Below, piece by piece: positions 1 to 5,876 of a stretch of DNA of 12,589 bases. This DNA is from Candidatus Hecatellales archaeon. Lineage in GTDB: Archaea; Thermoproteota; Bathyarchaeia; Hecatellales; Hecatellaceae. How positions within the stretch are numbered: the stretch's first letter is position 1; every line of letters begins with the position of its first letter. The stretch is taken from the NCBI GenBank assembly GCA_003662305.1, contig QMXU01000015.1:1-12589 (forward strand), written 5' to 3'. The position numbers and the translations under genes were made by a program. The notes under the pieces are model-generated. The model worked only from the letters and a program-made list of their open reading frames with translations, made no database searches and was not told the DNA's origin.

Positions 1-617
1 ATCTGGATTAGGTCTACGTCGGCAACCCACTTGTCTCCTCTCTGCTCGGCTATGGTTTTCACAGCTTTAATGGCCATGTCGATGATTTTCTCCCGGGCCG
101 ACGCTATGGCTTTGCTTCTAACGGCTGTGGAGGCCACCTTCCTCAGGACTTCACGGTCTTCACGCTTTATCTCTTTGGCTATCTGGTTGAGCTCTTCAAG
201 GGCTTTCTGGGCAGCCTTCCTGTACCCTGAGACTACTAGGGTTGGATGGATGTTCTGGTCTAAGAGCTCCTCAGCCTTCCTCAGCAGCTCGCTGGCAAGT
301 ATCACAACGCTTGTGGTTCCGTCGCCAACCACGTTATCCTGGGTTTTAGCGGCTTCCACCAGCATTTTCGCGGCTGGATGCTGAACGTCTATCTCCTTGA
401 GGATGGTGGCACCGTCGTTGGTTACCGTCACGTCTCCGAGGCTGTCGACGAGCATTTTATCCATTCCGCGGGGGCCGAGGGTGCTTCTTAAGACTTCCCC
501 GATGATTTTCGCGGCCATAATATTGTTACGCTGGGCTGTTTTACCCCTGGTTCTGCCTGTGCCTTCCTTCAGAACCAAGACGGGAACGCTTCCTGTAGCA
601 GCTCCTGTAGCAGCCAA
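1..617 (-). CDS. ths: Thermosome (group II chaperonin) subunit, C-terminal part beyond left edge
   Basis: This encodes the N-terminal 205 residues of a second group II chaperonin subunit, an ATP-driven cytosolic folding machine that forms double-ring hetero-oligomers. The visible part covers the equatorial domain and the start of the intermediate domain. It shows the [11 protein letters not shown] motif, the NDGATILKE motif and the nucleotide-binding GDGTTSVV loop. The start is TTG at 617, preceded by the Shine-Dalgarno sequence GGAGGTG (630-624) and an in-frame TAA at 623-621, so no earlier start is possible. The stop lies outside the window. It begins 24 bases after the stop of the complete subunit gene and has no promoter of its own that I can see, so the two are probably co-transcribed. 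It is clearly a paralogue, not a copy: similarity is strong only in conserved blocks, apart from one near-identical 71-base tract. Confidence 0.95.
   Translation of the reverse strand, partial: MAATGAATGSVPVLVLKEGTGRTRGKTAQRNNIMAAKIIGEVLRSTLGPRGMDKMLVDSLGDVTVTNDGATILKEIDVQHPAAKMLVEAAKTQDNVVGDGTTSVVILASELLRKAEELLDQNIHPTLVVSGYRKAAQKALEELNQIAKEIKREDREVLRKVASTAVRSKAIASAREKIIDMAIKAVKTIAEQRGDKWVADVDLIQ
354..424. repeat. Near-identical tract shared by the two thermosome genes, copy 1
   Basis: These 71 bases match 2037-2107 at 70 positions; the only difference is T390 versus C2073. The tract encodes [10 protein letters not shown](I/M)[12 protein letters not shown], and the single change is the Ile/Met codon. 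Synonymous positions are identical throughout, while flanking DNA diverges quickly on both sides. Recent gene conversion between the paralogues is the simplest explanation. Confidence 0.85.
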
Positions 618-641
618 ACTTTACACCTCCCTTTTTAAGGC

Positions 642-2306
642 TTAGGAGAATTCGCTTTCTCCTCCACCTATCTCCTCACCTTTCTTACCCGGGGTTTCGC
701 CGGCTTTCACCTTTGAAGCCGCGATTACGTCGTCGATGCGGAGTATCATGGCTGCAGCCTCAAAGGCAGACTTGATTATCTGCTCTTTAACGGAGACAGG
801 CTCTAAAACGTCCTCCCTGTACATGTCCTTGACCTTTCCTTCGAAGACGTTTATTCCAGCCCACTTCTCTCCTTTCTCGTGGCGGGCTCGAAGCTCCACT
901 TGAATGTCTATGGGGTCGAGGCCTGCGTTTTCAGCCAGCGTTATAGGTATGACCTCGAGGGCGTCAGCGAAGTCTAAGGCTGCCAGCTGCTCCCTGCCGC
1001 TTAGGGTTTGAGCCCAGCTTCTAAGCTTCGAAGCCACTTCAGCCTCTAGGGCTCCTCCACCAGCCACGATTTTAGGCTTAATGATGGCGTCTCTGATTAC
1101 TGATATAGCATCGTGAAGGGAGCGTTCAGCCTCGTCCACAACCCTCTCCGTTCCACCGCGCACTAGGATGGTTAGCGAACGCGGGTTCTTGCAGCCTTCG
1201 ATGAAAACCCATTTGTCTTCTCCCACCTTCCGCTCTTCGACGAGTTCAGCTTCGCCGAGGTCTCCAGCTGCCAGCATGTCCACATTGTTGACTATTCTGC
1301 CTCCTGTAGCCTTTGAAAGCTTGTCCATGTCTGACTCTTTAACTCTTCTAACGGCGAGGATTCCCTGTTTTGCTAGGAAGTGTTGGGCCATGTCGTCTAT
1401 GCCCTTCTGGCAGAAGACCACGTTGGCACCAGCCTTCCTAATCTTATCAACCATCTCCTTGAGGATTCTGGATTCCTCGTCTAGGAAGGCCTTCATCTGC
1501 TCAGGGCTTTCAATGTGGATTTTCGCGTCGAACTCTGTTTTCTCGATTTCGAGGGGGCAGTTTAGCAGGGCGATTTTAGCTTTTTCAACCCGCTTAGGCA
1601 TACCAGCGTGAACAACCTCCTTGTCTATGGCTACGCCCCTGATGAGCTTGGTGTCGGTTATGGATGCCCCGGACTTCTTCTCCACTTTTATGTCTCCTAT
1701 ATCAACCTTGTAGCCGCCGTCTATTTTCTGGGCTATCTGGAGGACGGCGTCTACTGCTATGTCTGCCAGGTACTCCTTGTTTTCCGAGACGATTTTGCTT
1801 GCCATCGAGGTCATGGCTATCTTCCTCAGGATGGTTTTGTCTGTTGGGCGGATGTCCTTGGCAACTTCATCGCAGAGTTCCAGTGCTTTTTCAGCAGCCT
1901 TAGCGTAGCCGTCCACTATGATGGTAGGGTGAACATTCTTGTCTATTAGAAGTTCAGCTCTTTCCAGCAAAGCCCCTGCAAGGATGACCACGCTGGAAGT
2001 TCCGTCGCCGACCTCTTGGTCTGTTGCTTTAGCTGTTTCCACCAGCATTTTCGCGGCTGGATGCTGAACGTCCATCTCCTTGAGGATGGTGGCACCGTCG
2101 TTGGTTATGGTTACATCGCCGAAGCTTGAAACAAGCATTTTATCCATGCCTTTAGGTCCAAGGCATGTTCGAACCATTTCAGCAACTATTTTTGCTGCGG
2201 TTATGTTATTTTTCTGGGCTTCTCGACCCCGAGTCTGAGAGGTGCCTTCTTTAAGGATTAGGATAGGCTGGCCAGACTCGGTTACAGCCGGGATAGCCTG
2301 CGCCAT
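642..2306 (-). CDS. ths: Thermosome (group II chaperonin) subunit, complete
   Basis: A full-length 554-residue group II chaperonin subunit, the archaeal relative of eukaryotic CCT, which folds proteins in an ATP-driven double ring with a built-in lid. Domains run equatorial, intermediate, apical, intermediate, equatorial. Visible motifs are [10 protein letters not shown] (50-59), NDGATIL (69-75), GDGTSS (100-105, with the Mg/ATP-binding Asp at 101), the hydrolysis-associated Asp in [12 protein letters not shown] (389-400) and [10 protein letters not shown] (416-425). The tail ends in a Gly/Glu-rich GGGESEFS without the Gly-Gly-Met repeats seen in many archaeal subunits. The ATG start follows GGAGGTTGATGCAGT, a good ribosome binding site. 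It is first in a two-gene operon with the partial subunit downstream and has a TATA box about 70 bases upstream. The favoured AAGCCT/AGGCTT word of the window is nearly missing here, as might be expected if codon choice is constrained by high expression. Confidence 0.98.
   Translation of the reverse strand: MAQAIPAVTESGQPILILKEGTSQTRGREAQKNNITAAKIVAEMVRTCLGPKGMDKMLVSSFGDVTITNDGATILKEMDVQHPAAKMLVETAKATDQEVGDGTSSVVILAGALLERAELLIDKNVHPTIIVDGYAKAAEKALELCDEVAKDIRPTDKTILRKIAMTSMASKIVSENKEYLADIAVDAVLQIAQKIDGGYKVDIGDIKVEKKSGASITDTKLIRGVAIDKEVVHAGMPKRVEKAKIALLNCPLEIEKTEFDAKIHIESPEQMKAFLDEESRILKEMVDKIRKAGANVVFCQKGIDDMAQHFLAKQGILAVRRVKESDMDKLSKATGGRIVNNVDMLAAGDLGEAELVEERKVGEDKWVFIEGCKNPRSLTILVRGGTERVVDEAERSLHDAISVIRDAIIKPKIVAGGGALEAEVASKLRSWAQTLSGREQLAALDFADALEVIPITLAENAGLDPIDIQVELRARHEKGEKWAGINVFEGKVKDMYREDVLEPVSVKEQIIKSAFEAAAMILRIDDVIAASKVKAGETPGKKGEEIGGGESEFS
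2037..2107. repeat. Near-identical tract shared by the two thermosome genes, copy 2
   Basis: Partner of the tract at 354-424, at a constant offset of 1683 bases and in the same orientation. It lies in the equatorial-domain coding region of the complete thermosome subunit. Immediately outside it, the codons differ (for example ACC ATA against ACG GTA on one side and ACA against GCC on the other). Confidence 0.85.
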
Positions 2307-2374
2307 ACTGCATCAACCTCCAAAACGTTCTCCACTTCCTAGTTTAATTACTCCTGAAAAGGGAAAAACCAACC

Positions 2375-2384
2375 GATATTTAAG
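2375..2384 (-). promoter_or_regulatory. Probable TATA box of the thermosome operon
   Basis: On the minus strand this reads CTTAAATATC, preceded by a purine-rich GGAAAACC that resembles a BRE. Transcription would start near 2353, giving a leader of about 45 bases that ends in the ribosome binding site GGAGGTTGA before the ATG at 2306. Located by eye; the exact start site is an estimate. Confidence 0.55.
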
Positions 2385-2391
2385 GTTTTCC

Positions 2392-2422
2392 GGGAAGCCA
2401 GCCTTTCCCCGGCTGGATTCCC
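2392..2422 (-). terminator. Strong hairpin between eL13 and the thermosome promoter
   Basis: A 12-base stem with one mismatch (GGGAAGCCAGCC against GGCTGGATTCCC) encloses a 7-base loop. It begins about five bases after the eL13 stop codon and ends just before the thermosome BRE/TATA region. On the minus strand no T-run follows directly, so it is not a classic intrinsic terminator. It could stabilise the 3' end of the eL13 message or limit read-through into the thermosome operon. Confidence 0.5.
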
Positions 2423-2426
2423 CCTT

Positions 2427-2804
2427 TTAACCCCACTTATGCTGCGGGTGTCTACGCATTTTAACCTTGAAGAGCCCCCGAGACTTTTTGCCTGCTGACG
2501 TCAGCCCACGGAAAGCTCTTCCTCTGGCAGGGCTTCCAACCTTAAACCTGTCAGCCGGCCTGGATTTAACGGAGGGAGAAGCCTTACCCTGCCGTATGAG
2601 CTCTGACAGGTCTTGGAGAACTTCAACGTTTTCCTGGTGGACGGTGCTTCTACGCTTGTCCACGTAGATTCTAAGCCTTCTGGCTTCGTCTAGGCCTATT
2701 CCAGCCTCTTTCAGTTCTCCCAGGCTGAAGCCTCTGCCTTTCCTTAAGACTTTTCCATGCCCTAAAACGAGGGGGTACTTATGGTGGAATCTGACGGCAG
2801 CCAA
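2427..2804 (-). CDS. rpl13e: 50S ribosomal protein L13e (eL13)
   Basis: A 125-residue basic protein of the large ribosomal subunit, in the eL13 family shared by eukaryotes and TACK/Asgard archaea but absent from most Euryarchaeota. The family core is visible from about residue 14: GHGKVLRKGRGFSLGELKEA, then a segment around VDKRRSTVHQENVEVL (48-63). The tail from about residue 73 to 125 is rich in Arg and Lys and probably contacts rRNA. The start is TTG at 2804: an in-frame TAA lies only one codon upstream (2810-2808), and AAGGAGG (2819-2813) sits eight bases before the TTG. It has its own TATA box and is read in the same direction as the thermosome genes, which have a separate promoter. Its presence is the best phylogenetic marker in the window. 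Confidence 0.95.
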   Translation of the reverse strand: MAAVRFHHKYPLVLGHGKVLRKGRGFSLGELKEAGIGLDEARRLRIYVDKRRSTVHQENVEVLQDLSELIRQGKASPSVKSRPADRFKVGSPARGRAFRGLTSAGKKSRGLFKVKMRRHPQHKWG

Positions 2805-2838
2805 GGCTTAAGCCTCCTTCTGCCTTAAGGCTTAAGGC
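2805..2838. repeat. Overlapping palindromes in the eL13 leader
   Basis: GGCTTAAGCC (2805-2814) is a perfect palindrome abutting the eL13 start codon, and GCCTTAAGGC (2822-2831) is another, overlapping a direct repeat of TTAAGGC. The first overlaps the spacer between ribosome binding site and TTG. They could be an autoregulatory site, but the same words are common elsewhere in the window, so chance from compositional bias is possible. Confidence 0.4.
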
Positions 2839-2851
2839 ATAAGCCAGTTCC

Positions 2852-2859
2852 TTATATAA
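2852..2859. promoter_or_regulatory. Palindromic TATA box in the divergent promoter region
   Basis: TTATATAA is its own reverse complement and is the most TATA-like sequence between the divergent genes. For eL13 it would place the transcription start near 2829 with a leader of about 25 bases. For the plus-strand gene at 2932 it would give a leader of about 50 bases. It may serve both, or only eL13. Confidence 0.6.
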
Positions 2860-2931
2860 TTTTCCCAGATTTAGCTGTTTAAGCCGAAAAGCTCATTAAC
2901 TTCCAGCCCTGTTTCTCTTTTGACCTAGGCG

Positions 2932-3702
2932 ATGGTCAGCCGTATCACGCTGGTTTCAGCTCCAAAGCTGAGGAGCAGAAGCAGCAGGGTAGCGGAACTT
3001 CTTCCAAGCCTTAAGCAGGACGCCCTCTTCCTCGACTTCGCCAGGGAAATAGAAGAGTACGTTAGAATGCTGGCGGAAGGCTTACCTTACAGCTACGTTA
3101 TATCTGAAATCAGGAGGCACAGGCTTATACCGGAAGCCGTGGCCAGCAGTTGGGAGTATCAGGCTGAACCTGTCCTACGGAAGCTTCAAAAGCTTAAACG
3201 GCTTAACCCTGAACTTGACATTCACTGTTATGGGGCTTCCTCCTACGAGCATCTTTCAGCGCAGATAGCCGTGAAGATAGCTCTTCTAACGCTTAGAAGC
3301 ATAACTACGATGAAGGTGAAGCCTGAAGCCTGGAGAAAGCTGCTGGAGGAGGAAGCGAGGGTAAGCCTGGAGAACCTTGAAGACGAGGCAGACCTCTTGG
3401 CAAGTCAGGCCTCCAAGTATTTTAGGAGCACCTGTGTCTATGGAGCGCCCCCTGAATCCCTTAGAGAGAAGCTTGTGGAGAGGAGGGTTGAGGTTAAAGT
3501 TATCGAGGTAGACCCCAACTACCGTTTAACTCCGATGGAGGCTTTGAAGCGGGAGGTAGCCTTAGGCACTGCTACCGACGAACGTATAATGCAGCTTGTT
3601 AAGGCTCACATAGAATACATTAAACGTTTCGTGCTTCTGAGCGGAAGCCTTGACGAAGCCTACGAACGATGGGTTGAAGCTAAAAAACGTGAGAACGCTT
3701 AA
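2932..3702 (+). CDS. Unrecognised 256-residue protein, possibly TraB/ChaN-like in layout
   Basis: I do not recognise this gene with confidence. It begins with a short hydrophobic strand (ITLVSAP, 5-11), then KQDALFLDF (28-36) and a long helical stretch rich in charged residues with LNPELDIHCYG (91-101). Two further alpha-helical segments follow, and near 168-193 a strand-helix-strand reads CVYGAPPESL, then VEVKVIEV. That alternation loosely resembles the TraB/ChaN/erythromycin-esterase-like fold, but the usual GTxH and Glu signature residues are not there, so the link is weak. No signal peptide or membrane segment is seen; the protein is probably cytosolic. The ATG is the first possible start because TAG (2926-2928) lies just upstream in frame. 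No clear ribosome binding site precedes it. It is divergent from eL13 and its stop overlaps the next, convergent gene by four bases. Confidence 0.8.
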   Translation: MVSRITLVSAPKLRSRSSRVAELLPSLKQDALFLDFAREIEEYVRMLAEGLPYSYVISEIRRHRLIPEAVASSWEYQAEPVLRKLQKLKRLNPELDIHCYGASSYEHLSAQIAVKIALLTLRSITTMKVKPEAWRKLLEEEARVSLENLEDEADLLASQASKYFRSTCVYGAPPESLREKLVERRVEVKVIEVDPNYRLTPMEALKREVALGTATDERIMQLVKAHIEYIKRFVLLSGSLDEAYERWVEAKKRENA

Positions 3703-4112
3703 AGGTGGATGGAGGCTATCTCCTTCTTAAGCTTGTGCAGGTCGTGGAGGCTCTTATGAAGTTCAAGGTGGAGACTTTCCCAGTCTACTGATTCCTTGTT
3801 AAGCCTTGAGAACAGGAAGCCGGTGGTGAGGAGAAGGCTTCCGCAGAGGTTGCTGGCCACAGGTTCAGGAACCGCTAGGAAGATAAGCCCCATCCTCATA
3901 AGCTTCTTACCAACCTCTTTAAACCTGTTCTTCTGGATGAGCTCTTCGACCAGGCTTATCTCGTTTGGAAGCCCTTGGAGGCTTGCATAGGTGCCGCTGT
4001 ATAGGCTTGCTAGCTCCTTGGCTGTTTCCAAAACGCGTTTAAGCCTTTCCAGTTCTGCCTTCCCTGAGAATTTGCCTGCTGAAAGCTGGCTGTAAAGGAG
4101 GCTGGGCTCCAA
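3699..4112 (-). CDS. Unrecognised small protein with a central hydrophobic segment
   Basis: A 137-residue protein of unknown function. Residues 20-40 and 50-72 look like amphipathic helices rich in Lys, Glu and Leu. Residues 72-102 are hydrophobic with a VPEP turn and could form a membrane-inserted hairpin or a buried helix pair. The C-terminus (108-137) is a helix rich in His, Leu and Lys. The start is TTG at 4112: the frame is closed by TAA at 4133-4131 and no ATG or GTG lies between. Only a weak AGGTG precedes the start. The stop overlaps that of the convergent upstream neighbour within a shared TTAA. Base composition resembles neighbouring genes, which favours real coding. The preceding 157 bases carry inverted repeats that may control it. 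Confidence 0.7.
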   Translation of the reverse strand: MEPSLLYSQLSAGKFSGKAELERLKRVLETAKELASLYSGTYASLQGLPNEISLVEELIQKNRFKEVGKKLMRMGLIFLAVPEPVASNLCGSLLLTTGFLFSRLNKESVDWESLHLELHKSLHDLHKLKKEIASIHL

Positions 4113-4181
4113 GCCTTGGACACCTGAAAGTTAAAGGTTCACCGTAGAAAATAAAAACTGCCCCTGGAGACTTACATTTAT

Positions 4182-4195
4182 TTTAAGACCTTAAA
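4182..4195. promoter_or_regulatory. AT-rich inverted repeat and TATA-like region
   Basis: TTTAAG-AC-CTTAAA is a perfect six-base inverted repeat. It overlaps AAAATAAAT on the minus strand, the best TATA candidate for the small gene starting at 4112, placing a transcription start near 4153. The overlap of repeat and promoter is what would be expected of an operator, but no regulator can be assigned. Confidence 0.4.
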
Positions 4196-4208
4196 TAGCA
4201 GTTTCCCG

Positions 4209-4228
4209 CTGTAAAACAGTGTTTACAG
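4209..4228. repeat. Inverted repeat CTGTAAA-N6-TTTACAG
   Basis: A perfect seven-base inverted repeat with a six-base spacer in the gap between the regulator gene and the small gene at 3699-4112. It lies just upstream of the TATA-like region for that gene and downstream of the regulator's T-run, so it could be an operator or part of a transcript end. It does not match the repeat in the ABC promoter region. Confidence 0.5.
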
Positions 4229-4241
4229 GGCTTATCTCTGC

Positions 4242-4248
4242 AAAAAAA
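4242..4248 (-). terminator. T-run downstream of the TrmB-like gene
   Basis: Seven consecutive T on the minus strand begin 22 bases after the stop of the regulator gene. Oligo-T tracts are the usual archaeal termination signal, so this is a plausible end for that transcript. Confidence 0.5.
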
Positions 4249-4269
4249 CTGGTTTCGCAAGATTAACTT

Positions 4270-5052
4270 TTAAATGAACCCGGATAACCCTGCTCTCCCC
4301 CTAGGGGGAAGCAGCCCGAAGGCTCTTTCAAACCTCTCCCGAAGCAGGCCTTCAAGCTTCCCGGTTTTAACGTATAGGCCTACGGGTTCAGGAGTCTCTA
4401 TTTGGCCTGAGGTTGGAGCGTAGAAAACTAGCAGGTCTTTGAAGTCTGAGAAAACCATGTTCAGAGGGAGAAAGAAGACTTCAATTCTGGGGTTAAACTC
4501 TCGGAGGAAGGCTTCGAAGTTCTGCAGGCCTATGGACTCCCTTAGGGAGCGGTCTAAGGCGGTGATAGTTCTAGCCCCCCTACGCTTCGCACTTTTAAGG
4601 GCTTCAACCATCTGCTGGAAGACTTTAGGAGGCAGGGAGGCGCAGCGGAAAATTAGCAGGTTTGAGACTTCTCTGGCAAGTTTGACGGCTGCCGGGTAGG
4701 TTTGGCTTTCACCTCTTATAACCCAGGCGTCGAAGGTTTCCTCAGACCTGCTGGAATAGTAGATTTTCTGGACGGTTTTAAATCCGCTGTCAAGTTCGCC
4801 TAGAACCTGCCTTATACGCATTTCCAGGGAAACCTCTGGTGGCGTGGGCGTGTAGGGGGCCGGTCTTTCCCTAGATTTCCGCTGAACCAAGCTATGCCTT
4901 TCAAGCCTGTGGATTACGTCGTATATCCGTGTTCTCGGAACCCCGGAGGCTTCAGCCAGGGTTTTAGCGTCGGCGCTTCCAAGCTTTAGCAGGGCTAGGT
5001 AGGCTTTAGCCTCATACTCGGTTAGACCCAGCCTTTTCAGGAAGTTTTCCAA
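4270..5052 (-). CDS. TrmB-family transcriptional regulator
   Basis: A regulator of the archaeal TrmB family, which commonly controls sugar and ABC-transporter genes. Counting from the start chosen here (260 residues), a winged helix-turn-helix spans about residues 1-70, with the family pattern LGLTEYEAKAYLALL, then GVPRTRIYDVIHRLERHSLV as recognition helix and wing. The rest, from WVIRG onward, resembles the effector domain of the family, with a stretch of the type AKRRGARTITAL. I prefer TTG at 5052. An ATG at 5115 is in frame, but the added 63 bases are only about 32% G+C, contain the promoter and operator, and precede the usual family N-terminus. No good ribosome binding site is seen for either. 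It is divergent from the ABC transporter operon and probably represses or activates it and itself. Confidence 0.9.
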   Translation of the reverse strand: MENFLKRLGLTEYEAKAYLALLKLGSADAKTLAEASGVPRTRIYDVIHRLERHSLVQRKSRERPAPYTPTPPEVSLEMRIRQVLGELDSGFKTVQKIYYSSRSEETFDAWVIRGESQTYPAAVKLAREVSNLLIFRCASLPPKVFQQMVEALKSAKRRGARTITALDRSLRESIGLQNFEAFLREFNPRIEVFFLPLNMVFSDFKDLLVFYAPTSGQIETPEPVGLYVKTGKLEGLLRERFERAFGLLPPRGRAGLSGFI

Positions 5053-5073
5053 CCCAAACTGGAATAATACTCC

Positions 5074-5092
5074 TAAAGTTACAAAAACTTTA
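5074..5092. promoter_or_regulatory. Candidate TrmB operator, TAAAGTT-N5-AACTTTA
   Basis: TAAAGTTACAAAAACTTTA is a perfect seven-base inverted repeat with a five-base spacer in the region between the divergent regulator and ABC genes. The characterised Thermococcales TrmB-like operator is TATCAC-N5-GTGATA, so the half-site length and spacing match although the bases differ. It overlaps the minus-strand TATA candidate and adjoins the plus-strand one, so a bound protein could control both directions. Confidence 0.65.
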
Positions 5093-5096
5093 TTTC
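5088..5096 (-). promoter_or_regulatory. TATA box candidate of the regulator gene
   Basis: The minus strand reads GAAATAAAG, giving a predicted start near 5066 and a short leader to the TTG at 5052. On the plus strand, CTTTATTT (5088-5095) or AAAAATACAT (5105-5114) could serve the ABC operon; I cannot choose between them. Confidence 0.4.
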
Positions 5097-5150
5097 CCAA
5101 CCCTGAAAAATACATCTTAACACTGCATCCTAAGGGACGGGTTACCCACC

Positions 5151-5876
5151 GTGATGTCTCCTTTGAAAACCGTGGAGGAAGCCAAGTATGCTGCTGAAAC
5201 CGTTGACCTCACCAAGGTTTACAGGTCAGGAGCCTACAAGGTATACGCCCTCCGAAACGTGAACATTAAAATCAGGAGGGGAGAGTTTCTAGCCGTCGTC
5301 GGGCCTTCAGGCTCAGGGAAGTCAACGCTTTTAAACCTCCTGGGAACCCTCGACCAGCCTACAAGCGGAAAAATCCTCATAGACGGCTTTGACACGTCGA
5401 AGCTCAGCGGAGGAGAGCTTGCCAGGCTTAGAAGCCAGAAGATAGGCTTCGTATTCCAAGCCTACAACCTGATAAACAGGACGAGTGTGCTCAGAAACCT
5501 TGAGCTTCCAGCCATGATACTGGGGGTTCCAGCTGGAGAGCGGAGGAGGAGGGCGCTGGAGCTTCTAGAGCTCATGGGGCTGAGGAAGGAAGCCTACAGG
5601 AAGCCTACAGAACTCAGCGGAGGAGAACAGCAGAGGGTGGCGATAGCACGAGCCCTCATGAACAATCCCGCCCTAGTGCTGGCTGACGAGCCCACGGGAA
5701 ACCTGGACTCTAAGACGGGGCGAAGCATTTTCGAGCTGCTTAGGAAGCTCTGCCATGAGCAGGGTGCAACGGTTGTCGTGGTAACCCACAACTTGGAGCT
5801 TGCCTCCATGACTGACCGGATAATTCATCTTAGGGATGGAGTGGTTGTTAAAGAGGAAGAGGTGAAAGCTGGTTGA
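5151..5876 (+). CDS. ABC transporter ATP-binding protein, MacB/LolD type
   Basis: A cytoplasmic ATPase of 241 residues that would power the membrane permease encoded two genes downstream. All functional motifs are intact: Walker A GPSGSGKST (51-59), Q-loop Gln103 in VFQAYN, signature LSGGEQQR (155-162), Walker B LVLADEP (175-181) followed by TGNLD, and the H-loop His213 in VTHN. The order and the ADEPTGNLD wording are typical of the MacB/LolD/FtsE group, which act with FtsX-fold permeases and move substrates outward or work mechanically, without import binding proteins. The start may be GTG at 5151 or ATG at 5154, which are adjacent; no strong ribosome binding site is seen. Its TGA overlaps the TTG of the next gene by four bases, a sign of translational coupling. 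The operon faces away from the TrmB-like gene. Confidence 0.95.
   Translation: MMSPLKTVEEAKYAAETVDLTKVYRSGAYKVYALRNVNIKIRRGEFLAVVGPSGSGKSTLLNLLGTLDQPTSGKILIDGFDTSKLSGGELARLRSQKIGFVFQAYNLINRTSVLRNLELPAMILGVPAGERRRRALELLELMGLRKEAYRKPTELSGGEQQRVAIARALMNNPALVLADEPTGNLDSKTGRSIFELLRKLCHEQGATVVVVTHNLELASMTDRIIHLRDGVVVKEEEVKAG

Noticed and set aside
1168..1949. Open frames on the plus strand opposite the thermosome gene
   Set aside because: They mirror a strongly conserved gene, have Ser/Cys-rich translations without any recognisable motif, and lack their own promoter or ribosome binding site.
2903..2922. Pyrimidine-rich stretch upstream of the gene at 2932 as a terminator
   Set aside because: No plus-strand gene lies upstream of it, so it would have no transcript to end; it is more likely plain leader sequence.
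5053..5115. ATG at 5115 as the start of the TrmB-like gene, adding 21 residues
   Set aside because: The extra segment is about 32% G+C, contains the TATA candidate and the perfect inverted repeat, and precedes the usual family N-terminus. It remains possible, because neither start has a good ribosome binding site.
5581..5612. Tandem repeat of AGGAAGCCTAC-like sequence in the ATPase gene
   Set aside because: It is only two short copies within conserved coding sequence and follows from the general AAGCCT bias.
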